Part shown: positions 1-9,995 of the stretch, piece after piece
Numbering within the stretch: the first letter of the stretch is position 1
How the letters are laid out: each line of letters begins with the position of its first letter
NCBI GenBank assembly: GCA_013368375.1
Contig: JAACJP010000022.1
Coordinates: 620,001-684,000 of the forward strand
DNA length: 64,000 bases
Source of the DNA: Tricholomella constricta
Lineage: Eukaryota > Basidiomycota > Agaricomycetes > Agaricales > Lyophyllaceae
Direction: 5' to 3'
Made by a program: the position numbers and the translations under genes
The notes under the pieces: generated by a model
Seen by the model: only the letters and a program-made list of their open reading frames with translations
Told to the model about the DNA's origin: nothing
Databases searched by the model: none

Positions 1-1449
1 ATCAGGTCCGAGAATTGGTAGTCCAAAGCTGGAATTATACCGCACCTTCTCAAGATCAATTTTAGCATCTGCACCCATCCGTGTCTCCCGAATGAGGTTG
101 ACAATCCATTTTTCGCCCTCGTCGCGCGAGAGGTTCAGGCGTTCAGAAAGATCGCTACAGAAAAAACTTGAGACGCGTACACCTCGGAAACAAATAAAAA
201 CGCCAGACTCACCCGATGTCGATCTTCTGATGAATCCGGCAGTACGCCTCACTGATCAGATACCGCGCGTTGTCCAAGAACTCTTCCCTGAACTCTCCCA
301 AGAAGAAATCATCACCTACGACCTTTTCCGCGAGCGTCAGCTCCCGCTGTGCCGCCTCAAAGTCGAATTCGATGTACAGCTCCTTCAAGAACGACGTGAC
401 GGGGTCCTGGTACTGGTACTCCTCCGTCTGGATAACCTTGACGACTTCCCGGATGGCGTTGCGTACGCGCGGGGACACGGGTGCGGAGGCAGATGCGGGG
501 AGGGAGGAGGACTTCCGCGATAGGATGGCGGCGGCAGCTAGGTAACGGAGGATCCACGGGCAGGATGTCTGGATGGTGTTGAGGTAGGTCGGCGAGAGGA
601 AGGTCTCGAGAAGGAGTGTGCGGCCCTGTGGGTGGTTGAAGTAGACGAATAGAGACCAGTGTGCGAGCCATGTGCGCGAGTGCAGCTGGACAAGCGCGGG
701 TTCAGGGGCGCTCGTTGCGCCGGAAGCAGAAGGGACGAGAATGGATGATGGGGAACGCGAGTCGATGGCGTCGCGGAGGGTGTTGAGTTCCTCGAGGGCA
801 ATATCCCAACGTCCTGTTAGGATGTCGGAGGCAAGCTTTCCCCAGTGTGCGGATGTGTTAAGGTCGTTGTCGGTGGAGAGCACCCGGAAATGGTATAGGT
901 AGTCCGCGGCGCCGCTGTAGTTTCCGTACGAGTATTGGAACTGGCCAAAATTGTAGAGAGCAGTAATTTGGTCTAGTGTAAGCTAGAAAAGTGGTCAGAT
1001 AGAGTCAAGTCCACAAAACTACACATTGCTCACATTGTAATTTTCCTTGAGATATTGCAAGTTTTGATTCTTGTCCTGTCGTAAGGCTTGTGCAACATCT
1101 GGGTTCTCTATGACGTCCAAGACAGCCTGCGCCTCTTGTTGAAGGCGCTCGTGTGTTGAAACGGCATTTTTACGCTTTTCGTCAAATTCTGATGATTATT
1201 AGAGCGCTTCCACGAAACGATGCGGGCTATCTGTAACTCACCTGTTGGGACCTTTTCATCCGGATGTATCTGCTCAAACAGATTGACAGCATAGTCAAAC
1301 ATGTTCGTCCCTTTCGCCAGTTCATACTGGGCAGCCTGGACCTCCTCGACCGGGAAAAGCGACGTTTCCACGAGATGAGCGAGGAGAGGGAACGATAGAT
1401 GGCGATCCAGGTAAGGAATGATGGTTTTTGAGAGATCGTGTTCCGCCAT
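1..1449 (-). CDS. INT6: Translation initiation factor eIF3 subunit e (INT6), 3' end beyond the window
   Basis: Subunit e of the eIF3 complex, which acts on the 40S ribosome in the cytoplasm during translation initiation. The protein opens [20 protein letters not shown] and continues [20 protein letters not shown], the typical eIF3e N-terminus. Exon 1 ends near 1241. Further exons give the N-terminal eIF3 domain ([20 protein letters not shown] around 960-890) and the helical region with [15 protein letters not shown] and [21 protein letters not shown], which leads into the PCI domain. The last visible exon (about 154-1) reads [20 protein letters not shown], typical of the PCI winged helix. The remaining C-terminus lies left of position 1. 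The start is the first ATG of the recognisable N-terminus. The gene is divergent from the tRNA-Glu at 1613. Visible introns are about 50-60 nt. Confidence 0.93.
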
Positions 1450-1612
1450 GTTGAAGCTGGCCGCAGTCAGTGGTCAGTATTAGGCGATGAGCTGAGGTCT
1501 GTCGTCGACGTCCACAACGGTGAGGGAACAAAACTTTCTGTAGCACAGCCACAGGCACGTGCTCACGCCTAGTTTTAGAGTCATGGATTTTGGGGCCTAT
1601 TGTTTTTCATCC

Positions 1613-1708
1613 TCCGGTATGGTGTAACGGCTAACATTGCCGCCTTTCATTCACACGTTCGTACGTGTACGTGCGCGGCAGCTCGGGGTTCGATTCCCCG
1701 TACCGGAA
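1613..1708 (+). tRNA. tRNA-Glu (UUC) with a 24-nt intron
   Basis: The acceptor arms TCCGGTA and TACCGGA pair fully, and the discriminator base is A. The D arm contains GTGTAACGGCTAAC. The anticodon stem GCCGC/GCGGC encloses the loop C-T-TTC-A-C, so the anticodon is TTC (Glu). The T arm is CGGGG-TTCGATT-CCCCG. An intron of 24 nt lies one base 3' of the anticodon, the standard position for nuclear tRNA introns. Removing it gives a 72-nt tRNA. A T-run at about 1712-1717 is a likely Pol III terminator. The exon sequence is identical to the copies at 43958 and 44153; only the introns differ. Confidence 0.93.
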
Positions 1709-2042
1709 GCTCTGTTTTTCTCATATTTTTGTTGAACCTCCAGTAGAGTCTGTCAAGTTCTGGGAGCCTGAATTGGGCTCTGATAAAAGGGAGTTTAAGT
1801 AGTCCCCACTTGGTCAAAAGATTTTTCATTCACACAAGGCATCACTATCAAGGCGTGGTCCCCGCTCTCTCCACCAAATTGCAGGTAGATGATCACGGGC
1901 CAGAAAGATGTACCGAACATCGCGATATATAGGCTTCACTTGTATTGTACCTCGTTCCCGATACCCGAATATACTTTTTGCACTCTTTCAAGTCGTCGCG
2001 CCACAAGGCAAAAATAAATTCAATCATTGATATTCAAGTCCA

Positions 2043-3159
2043 TCATAACAGAAAGGGAAGAGGAGGATGATATAGAAAGACCGTGCTGAGTGTCAACGCC
2101 ACACTCAGACCGAAAAGATCGTAAATCATGATACCGCGTGTGGCGGACCCACTGGTAGGGGGGGCTCTGCGCACCGGAAGTCTCTTGAAATAACGATAGT
2201 AGAATTCAATCCCACAAACGATGTAGATCGTGATCATGGCTTGCGAACGGAACGGATGTGAGAGCGTCAGTCGATGTGGCCTGCTGCCCCGACAATTAGG
2301 AGAAGAAGGTTCCGTACTTGTTTGAAAGATGATTCCTCCGAGGGTGATGTTTGAGCCCTTTTAGGTGATAGTCGAGCAGGTTAAGTCGAGAGACCGTGAC
2401 GGCGCTGAACTCACAAGAGCAGGGTCCGCGCCTCGCCTGGATGCGGATGCGGCTAGGCTACCACCAGTTGATTGTATCATGAGGGAGAATGTGTCCTAGA
2501 GTTTCGTTGTCAAGGACAGCGAGTGCTGATACCGAGAAAGAGACGCACGGCAGAGCAGAAGAGGATCGCGTCTAATTTATGATGGTTAAGAAAGCGTTGA
2601 AGAGGTTGTATATGCTACTCACACTGCTTGGGTTTAAGACGACTATACACAGGCCCCAACCTCTCGATTATTCTGCTCAAAATGACAAAGTTGGCGGCGA
2701 CGAAAGGCGTGGGCGCCAGCACAATGCAAGAAATCCTGTTGATGCCAGACGGTCGGTGATATCAAAGACGAGTCCGAGTCGCAAGCGGAGAAGACGCACG
2801 AGATCGCGAAGTTGTTTTCGGGCGATATGCTCGCCCACAGGCGTGCAGACCAGCCCAGAGTTTCCAGGGCACCACATAGGCCCGCCGTCGGGATCAGGAA
2901 CCACATTCTGGCTTTGAGGCTTTGTATGACGTGGAGGACTGCAATAACAAAATCAGTCGTCGTACATGGAGAGAGTGTGAGGAGTGGAACTTGCAGGTAG
3001 AAGCAGAGAAGAGGATAACGAAAATGATCGTTATGCTTTTGGTGGGTATATATCCATATGTTTTTATGGCGAGCTCTGGAAAATAGTGGATCAGTTACTC
3101 TAGTTGTTAACAACAACGAAAAATCACTGACCAGCACCAGTGACATCGGAGTCCGACAT
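2043..3159 (-). CDS. RTA1-like seven-TM protein (lipid-translocating exporter family), C-terminus unresolved
   Basis: Fungal RTA1 family membrane protein, a family linked in yeast to resistance to 7-aminocholesterol and to sphingoid-base export. Splicing from ATG 3157-3159 joins MSDSDVTGAELAIKTYGYIP to a first TM helix. The next segments are MWFLIPTAGLCGALETLGW, ISCIVLAPTPFVAANFVILS, RIIERLGPVYSRLKP, MIQSTGGSLAASASRRGADP and GSNITLGGIIFQ, all in the order expected for RTA1. A later exon reads TIYIVCGIEFYYRYFKRLPV. Introns are 3131-3076, 2994-2939 (GC-AG), 2799-2736, then others from 2622, 2414 and in the 2300s. After the sixth helix the frame runs to a stop near 2043 without the usual last helix and tail. 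Either a further intron was missed or the 3' end has decayed. The actual substrate is unknown. Confidence 0.75.
2939..2994 (-). other. Candidate GC-AG intron in the RTA1-like gene
   Basis: Conserved RTA1 reading frames on both sides join only if the intron starts GCAAGT and ends TTGCAG on the minus strand (56 nt). This gives FVILFSASTFLHVIQSLKAR across the junction, which matches the family. GCAAGT is the usual donor of the minor GC-AG class. No GT donor near the junction keeps the frame. Confidence 0.6.
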
Positions 3160-5017
3160 TTTCAAAGTAAATAATGGGCCACTGGCAGTGGAAAAAATAC
3201 GGAATATGGTGTTCCCAGTCGCAGGGGCGCTGGGCCTTTATACATGGTTGGGAGGAGTCGTCAAGTGGAGGAGGTGGTAACAAAATGCACAGCGCGAAGA
3301 GATTAAGCGGCATACCGGCGTAAACGAAGGTTCTGATTTCTTGCCCACCTTTTTTTTCGGCTTCGCGGCAGAGTCATGAAATCTGGGTGTGGTAAATCAT
3401 TAGCGCGATCCTTGTCGGAACTGCTGTGAGAATAAGGTGGCCGCAGTGCGCAGCTGCCTCCGAGTCCTGGTTGGGACAAGACTTTGACATGAGGATTCGG
3501 AGGGACCCATGGGGTTTAGCAGGGGACAAGGTCTCCAAGGGCCTGAAAGTCTACAATAATACGGTGCACCGTGAGCTATTATTCAGGATGAAAAGAACAA
3601 TCCCAAAGACTAAAGAAGATCAACTTCCATAAGTTTCTCCAGCCACCGGCAGTAGAAACTTCCCCCTCCCCGCATTCAAAGCTTGCCGACAAGCACTGTT
3701 ACCAGGGAGTCAGGCAAGGCAACGTTCAGAGAATTCAATAGATTATGAAAGAACTCTCAAGAGTCCGATCTAGAGTGCCGATGACCGGAGAACACAAAAT
3801 TGTCCGCAGTAGTTTGAGAATTACAAGCACTGCCGCCGCGTTGCGCACCATTCGACTTCAATCGTCTAAAGTCCCAGTAGATAAACCGCTGCATGATCGC
3901 AGCGCAGAATACGGCTAAAGGAGACCATAGGAATACGGCTTCAGTTTATGTCTGAGGTGCAGAATTGGGCCGTGATTTACTACGGCGCCACACCTGTCAG
4001 TCACTCGTTCCAAGGCTCAGTTGTAACCCACTTCAGGGTCCGCAGATTGCTGTATTATCACTGACCTTAGCTTTTCGGTTTTGATTGCTTCTCGCGAAAT
4101 GCCTTCCCTAGGGTATCTGGAGATCGACTCTGAATAATTCGATGCTCGGGGACATTGAGTGATTTCCGCTTCTTGACACCATCGTTTTACCCGAAAGTAT
4201 GAAGTGCCGAGGTGGATGAAAAACTGCAGGACCAGATGATGACTCGAATACGCAGTGTCACAATTCTCAAGCACCTCCCAGTCCTTTCAGTCCTTCTACT
4301 AGTTCAAGTTCGCCCTGCTTTAGGAAGCTACTGATGTCTCGTACTTCACCTCATAGATTCCTGACTGCAATGGATGGATGGATGGATGGATAATGCTTCA
4401 ATTCGGAGGTATTTCCGTTACAACGTAAGATCGCGGAGCTCACTGGCATACTTGGAGCTGAAAATGCTGGGATGTCTCCGTCGGTTGGAAAGTCTTCGCA
4501 GGAGGTGTATGATGGAGGTGCACAGGAGAACGTAGAGGCTGCGTCGCGAGAGAAGTGGCCAAGCTACGGACTGCATTAGCTTGATGAAGAGTCTGTATGA
4601 TTTCTTCATGACGCGCCTCGGAGTCACTCTTCATGCACACCTTGCCTTCAGGAAGTGCGTCGTATATTCCCGATCCAGCATCCCGATCTTTCCGTCCCAT
4701 TCGGGTAAAAACGATAGGGCACATGCGTCGTGGTACTCGAATATATGTAAGGGGAAGGCACGAGGATGGAAAGACCCGACCGGGCATCTAATCTAATCTT
4801 ATGTCGTCTGTGTGTTCGTCATCTCCATACCTGCCTTTTCCTCGACCAACCAATCTCGCAAACCCACAGTGTAGTAGTTCACATCACTCCTCGATAAAAG
4901 CATCCTGCAGCAATGAGGAGATGACGGGGAACTTCAATAAAGCCTCATGGCACAGCCACATTGATTCCGATCACAAGCCGCCTCGCGCTTGTCGTGCAGC
5001 CACGGACCTTGCTGCAT
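3160..5017. other. Intergenic region, no gene recognised
   Basis: About 1.85 kb between the divergent RTA1-like and URC1 genes. Only short open frames without recognisable features occur. A (GGAT)n microsatellite of about 20 bp lies near 4372-4391. Nothing else stands out. Confidence 0.5.
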
Positions 5018-5025
5018 TATATAAA
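5018..5025 (+). promoter_or_regulatory. TATA box upstream of URC1
   Basis: TATATAAA lies 58 nt before the chosen ATG at 5083 and is followed by a pyrimidine-rich stretch (CTTGTCTTTCTTCCTTCCCC), the usual layout of a fungal core promoter and short leader. Confidence 0.5.
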
Positions 5026-5082
5026 CCTCCATTTCACTGTCTTGTCTTTCTTCCTTCCCCTCATCATCTCTACAGAAACGAA

Positions 5083-7379
5083 ATGCCTGTCTCCGACGCG
5101 ATCTTGACGCAAATACTGGCCCAGCTCGATGCCATGCAGGTGTCGCAGCAGACAATGCAGGCCAAGGCTCGTGCTTCCCCGCATGCATGTCTCATCTCGT
5201 GAATTTTGACAACGATCATCTAGTTGGATGCGATTACAGGCGCTACGAAGACGACTGCGACTCCGCTGGAGCCCAAGTTGACCCATGGTCGCTCAGCTTC
5301 AACAGTCTCTGTATCATCGCCGCCAGCAAGTCCTATCGATGCTCCTAAGGCCTCTTTATCCTCAACAGAACCACCTGTGGGGACACCTCCGCCTCGTGCA
5401 GTTGGAGCAACAGATAAGGAGCGGGAGAGACTGCTATATCCTGGACGAGTGAACTTGACCAGTGAGTCCCTTTTCGTAATGCAGACACTGGCGAAGCATG
5501 CATGCAAGTCGTAACATGGTTGACTCTCTGCCTTCTGGCGGTTGGTTAGCGCTTGATCCTGGTGTAAAAGTAGAAGCACTTTCACCCATAGGAGTCACGA
5601 TCAGTGGTCGATCGATCCTACGACTTGTCACCTCGGTGGTTTAATGAGCAACCACCTCGGCATATCTCTAACATCCTATTCCAGCATACCCCGACCAACA
5701 TGGAATCACCCCACACCCGCTAAACTGGGGTGCAGCGGATGGTGCCTCTCGAGGTCCTGTTATCTGTTCGCGCCTCACCTCATCTATCAAGCAGCGCAAC
5801 GCGATCGGCGCACACTCCGGGTCATACTCAATCTATCGCGCCTTATCCATCGCCATGGGTGCGCTCTCGCCAACGCACAAGCCGGACTACAGCCAAACGG
5901 AGCCTCCCGTCTCCATCCCTCCCCAACCTTCCTGGGCCGACCCAAGCAAGATCGTCTCCTTCGATCCGTACGGCCATCTCGTGCAGACCCTGTTCCGCAA
6001 GGAGATCGATGAAATGGAACTCGATATTCGTCCCAGCATCGCGGTGACCAAGGCGCATCTGAAGATGAGCGAACTGGACGAGAGTGCAAGGAAGGGCCAC
6101 CTGACTGTGGATGGCAAGATCGTGATGAAGAGCCCTCCGGCGCACAACGCGGACGGCTCGATCAGCAAGGCATACAGCGGAGTCGAGGTCTTTGTGAGCA
6201 AGGCGGCCGTAGAGCCCGTATGGTATCTTCCTGGTGTGGCGGAACGCTTCGGCATGTGTGTATCTCCCCTTGTGTTGCTGCGGCTCTAGCTGAGGTGGTC
6301 GTACTCAGATCGGAGAGCCTTTTGCGCCGTGCTTTGTTCGAGGACACGGGAGGCATGTACCCAGAGCTCATCACCCGACCGGACATCAAGGTCTTCCTCC
6401 CTCCCATCGGCAACCTTACCGTCTACATCTGTACGTTCTTTTTCTTCCTATAAACCTGAATTCTCGTTTGCTTAACATAGGAAACGCAGTCGGAAACCCC
6501 GCATTTATGTCTGACGAGACCAAGGAGCTGACGCTTCGCGTGCACGATGAATGTACGTTCTTTTCCGAACATGATGTAATTACCACCTCCTCGTCCGTGT
6601 CAGCTCATCGAATCATCGAATCCAGGTAACGGATCCGACGTCTTCGGTTCTGACATCTGTACTTGCAAGCCCTACCTCACCTACGCAATCGAGGAGTGCA
6701 TCCGTGGCGCGCAGAACGGTATGCCTCCTTCCTTCCCTCCTTCCTTCCTTACTTACCACTTCCCTAATTCAACCTAACCAAACCGCGTGATCGTGTATCG
6801 CACCAAAAAAACAGGGGGCGTGGGCGTAGTGGTGTATTTCCGCAAGGAGGGACGGGCGCTGGGGGAGGTGACCAAGTACCTCGTGTACAACCTGCGCAAG
6901 CGCGGGGGCGACTCGGCGGACAAGTATTTTAAGAGCACGGAGCTGATCGCGGGTGTGAAGGATATGCGGTTCCAGGCGCTCATGCCGGATGTGTTGCACT
7001 GGTTGGGCATCAAGAAGGTAGACCATTTGGTTTCTATGAGCGATATGTATGTTTTCCTTTTTTTTTTTCACTTATTCTTTCGTTCCTTCGTACTCGTGCT
7101 GATGCTGTGGTACAGGAAATACGACGCCATCGTGAAGAGCGGTATCCCGATCCTGAACCGCTACGATATCCCAGGTACGTCCCCCGCCCCCCCCCCCCCC
7201 CCCTTGTTAAGATGAGGTGTTTGTGACGGGAGGGCGCGATAGACCACCTGATCCCGCCCGACTCGCGCGTGGAGATCGACGCGAAGATCGCCGCGGGGTA
7301 TTTCTCGAGCGGGAAGCAGATCACGGAGGCGGATCTTGTGAAGACTGTTGGGCGGACTTGGGAGGAGACTGAGCATTGA
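5083..7379 (+). CDS. URC1: URC1-type GTP cyclohydrolase II homologue (uracil catabolism)
   Basis: Relative of RibA GTP cyclohydrolase II, known in yeasts as Urc1 of the reductive-independent uracil degradation (URC) pathway. Exons in order: MPVSDAILTQILAQLDAMQ, LDAITGATKTTATPLEPK, PDQHGITPHPLNWGAADGAS, IGAHSGSYSIYRALSIAMGA, a long exon with FDPYGHLVQTLFRKEIDEME, then the cyclohydrolase core. The core has LRVHDECNGSDVFGSDICTC (Cys-rich metal site), VGVVVYFRKEGRALGEVTKY and FQALMPDVLHWLGIKKVDHL, ending GYFSSGKQITEADLVKTVGR before TGA 7377-7379. The HDECNGSDVFGSDICTC form marks the URC1 branch rather than riboflavin RibA. The exon 1/2 junction fits a GC-AG intron (AAG then GCTCGT, ending CATCTAG). 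The junction near 5637-5684 does not join in frame with plain GT-AG sites and needs cDNA. One intron (about 7186-7203) holds a 15-nt or longer poly-C run. Confidence 0.88.
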
Positions 7380-7880
7380 TTCAGTGGTTGGGATTTTTGA
7401 TGTGGAGTGGAGGTTTATGTGGATGTGGGGGATGGCGATGTGGAGTGGAGTGGAGTGGGGGAGTGGGGGAGTGTTTGTTTTCTGTATAATAGGTATTGTA
7501 CGAGCTGTGTACAGTGTAGTTCGCGAATAGGGAAGCGTGAGTAGATCACAGAGGCGGATCTCGTGAAGACCTGGGAGGATTCAGAGGCTGAGCATTGATT
7601 AATGGCTGATTACGATTTGACGTTCAATTACATGGATGGAAAGTCTTTTGGAAGTATGTATATATATATATGTGAAGGAGTATTGAAGCTTTTTTGTTTC
7701 ATACTTCTTGTACGAGCTGCCATGTAGTCACGATGGGAAGCGCGTTCTTGTTGTTACAGTATGTAGAATACGACGGACTCATGTGGCGCTACGCTTTTAT
7801 AGGTAAGCAGACCGTTGGGAGGACTCAGTGGGAGGAGACTGAGCTTTGAGTTGAGCTCGAGATTTTTAATGTTTCATGTG
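7310..7880 (+). repeat. Three degenerate tandem copies of the URC1 3' end
   Basis: The last codons and stop of URC1 (GGAGGCGGATCTTGTGAAGA through GAGACTGAGCATTGATT, ending about 7381) recur in decayed form at 7545-7600 and 7803-7850. Each is followed by similar downstream sequence, including GTACGAGCTGTG or GTACGAGCTGCC at about 7500, 7710 and 8028. The spacing is about 219 and 250 bp. This looks like local tandem duplication of the terminal exon plus 3' flank, with only the first copy joined to the gene. Confidence 0.65.
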
Positions 7881-7945
7881 GATGTGGATGTGGATGTGGA
7901 TGTGGATGTGGATGTGGATGTCGATGTCGATGTGGATGTCGATGT
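7876..7945 (+). repeat. GGATGT hexanucleotide array
   Basis: About eleven units of GGATGT/CGATGT in a row. It expands a single ATGTGGATGTGG seed visible in the first unit of the neighbouring duplication (near 7419). In one frame it would encode repeated Met-Trp, which is unlikely to be a real protein. Confidence 0.85.
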
Positions 7946-8127
7946 ACTTCAAGTTGGATGTGGAATGTCCGCTGTTGGAGTCGAGGAGCGTTGACGCGAT
8001 TTTTAGTATTTTTAGTATGATACTTACTGTACGAGCTGTGTCGTCGAGGAATCGAAGCCTGTTCTTGATGTTATGTAGAGTACTTACATCGGATGTGGCG
8101 CCTGGCGCTACGCAAGGCCAAGGGGCA

Positions 8128-8475
8128 CCGAACATTTACATTTACTACCGTGGCACGCCCGTGGTATATTCCGATCCATATATAAGTATCCCTCCAGGAC
8201 CCTTGAGAAATTTCCGAACCGTGACCGTCAATCAAGAATTCCCAAATGGTGAGAAACTGGTAGTTCTTGAAGTCTGGCATGAATTTAAACAACATGGATC
8301 TAAAGATACCTACCATTCATTATTAGACTGCTACATAGGTGTGACCGAAGCCATGGCCGAAGGGGACGAAATGGTCATTACAGCTAGCATTCCAATTCCT
8401 TGGAAGAAGATGTGGTCACGAAACCAGAGAGCGTTAACATGGCGATGGTCACGGAGACGCGTTATTGGCTTATAA
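8128..8475 (+). other. Open frame of unknown status downstream of the hexanucleotide array
   Basis: An open frame includes GTPVVYSDPYISIPPGPLRN and NGEKLVVLEVWHEFKQHGSK. It has no start codon of its own apart from the Met-Trp repeat, and no family was recognised. It could be an exon of a small gene or a gene remnant. Nothing upstream in the duplicated URC1 tail supports a complete gene. Confidence 0.2.
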
Positions 8476-8785
8476 TACAACATTTTTTTTTTCATTCTTT
8501 CTGTCAAGCTACACGCGTCAGAGGTCCTACATTTACATACAAGATAAAATCAAGAGATACAAAGCAACGAGAAAGAGGGGATAGACATGGGCCTTGAAAA
8601 AAGATGTGGTCAGCAACTTGAAACCAGCGCTTATATGGTGATGCTTACGGAGACGCGTTATTGGCTTATAATACAACATTTTTTTTTTCATTCTTTCGGC
8701 CAAGCTACACGCGTCAGAGGTACATTTACATACAAGATAAAATCAAGAAATACAAAGCAACGAGAGAGAGGGGATAGACATGGGT
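8392..8785 (+). repeat. Two tandem copies of a 196-bp unit
   Basis: The segment with GGAGACGCGTTATTGGCTTA and a T-run followed by TTTCATTCTTTC occurs at about 8453 and again at about 8649, an offset of 196 bp. Homology covers most of the unit, ending in AAAGAGGGGATAGACATGGG and its copy. Differences are few, so the duplication is fairly recent. No coding role is visible. Confidence 0.85.
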
Positions 8786-8996
8786 TTAGCGTTTGGCATA
8801 CATAGTCTGGCATATAGTGAGTGGCATGGGGGGAAAAAGGATGGGGCATAGAAAGGGGGGGGGGGAAGAATACAAGATGCCCGGAGGCGTTAGAAAGAAT
8901 AAGATGGTTAAGAATAAGAATACCTCGACGCGTGATCACAAGCCTGACTCTTTCATTTCATCTCATTCTCCCTCTCACCATCACCGGCACCCTCCC

Positions 8997-9995
8997 TTAC
9001 TCGACGGACCTCTCAAACAAAAAGCGAGCAGTCCCACACTCCCTCTCATCCTGCACCTGCACGTCCTCAAAAGCCCAAGACCTCCCAATCCCAGCAACCA
9101 GCTCCCGCGCCTCCGCCGTCGCCTCGTCCAGCTCCTCCTCCTCATCATCGTCATTGTCGTTGTCGTGGATCGCGACCAAGACATTGGTAAAGCCAGAGAA
9201 GGAACGGGAGCGGCGGAGCTGGGCGCGATACGCGAGCGCATCGATATCTAGAGGCCTGCCAAGCGCGCGCGGGGGGCCGATGACCATGACCGGGCGGTGC
9301 TCCTTGGAGGCGTCAGTGGTAGAGCAGCCGCGTGCACGGCCGCGGCGGCGGGAGAAGAGGGAGGCGGAGGAGGGCTTGATGCGCTCCGTGGGGGCATCAA
9401 AGTCGGCTGGGGCCGGGGCGGCGGCGCGGGTGGGGGGGGCGTCCTTGCGGTGCAGGATGCTGGAGACGGTCTTGCGGATGGCTTTGTAAGAGGGCCAGGT
9501 GCGGCGGCGGGACTTGTTGTCAGTGGTTCCGCTGTCGCCGCCCTTCGTGACCACTGGCTTCTCCTTCTCCTTCTCCTGCGCGGGGGGCTGGCCATGGATG
9601 GTGGCGGCATCCACGTCCCTGTCCATGTCGCGACGGACGATGCGGAGGCGGGAGCTGATGGTGAAGGTGGAGGGGGCGAGGCTACGCGCGTCAGACTGGG
9701 CTTGGCGGCGTGTCCACGGGTCGGTGGTGTCAAGGATGGTGTCGGTGTCGGTGGCAGGGGAGGAGTTGCCACTCTCGTCTTCGCTGGAGAAGGGCGAGGT
9801 GGCTAGATGGCCCATGCCCATGCCATTGTACAGGTCGTCGTCCGAGTAGGCGGTGGAGGTTGGGCGGGAGCGGACGAAGACTGCTTTGATGGATGAGGTG
9901 GGGGAAAGGGGAGCTTTAAGCGCGGCGTCGTCGAGAGAGCGGGGGCTGTAGATGAAGACTGCGGAAGGAGGGATTTGGAGGTGGGTAGGAGACAT
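8997..9995 (-). CDS. Low-complexity protein of unknown function, single exon, 332 aa
   Basis: Not recognised. One uninterrupted frame from ATG 9993-9995. The first 100 residues are Ser/Pro/Asp-rich. A basic stretch near residues 160-185 reads KSRRRTWPSYKAIRKTVSSI. A second basic run (SRRRGRARG) lies near residue 215, an RRSRSFSGFTNVLVAIHD segment near 262-280, and an acidic tract (DNDNDDDEEEELDEATAEA) near 280-298. No membrane segment or signal peptide is seen. A mostly disordered, perhaps phosphorylated regulatory protein is a fair guess only. The GC-rich reverse complement is also open for long stretches, but this strand has the more natural composition and start context. Confidence 0.6.
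   Translation of the reverse strand: MSPTHLQIPPSAVFIYSPRSLDDAALKAPLSPTSSIKAVFVRSRPTSTAYSDDDLYNGMGMGHLATSPFSSEDESGNSSPATDTDTILDTTDPWTRRQAQSDARSLAPSTFTISSRLRIVRRDMDRDVDAATIHGQPPAQEKEKEKPVVTKGGDSGTTDNKSRRRTWPSYKAIRKTVSSILHRKDAPPTRAAAPAPADFDAPTERIKPSSASLFSRRRGRARGCSTTDASKEHRPVMVIGPPRALGRPLDIDALAYRAQLRRSRSFSGFTNVLVAIHDNDNDDDEEEELDEATAEARELVAGIGRSWAFEDVQVQDERECGTARFLFERSVE

Noticed and set aside
7876..7944. Open frame encoding repeated Met-Trp
   Set aside because: It is simply the translation of the GGATGT array, with no gene-like continuation upstream.
9297..9849. Long open frames on the plus strand, Gly/Ala/Val-rich
   Set aside because: They are mirror frames of the GC-rich minus-strand gene at 8997-9995, with composition typical of a reverse-complement artefact.
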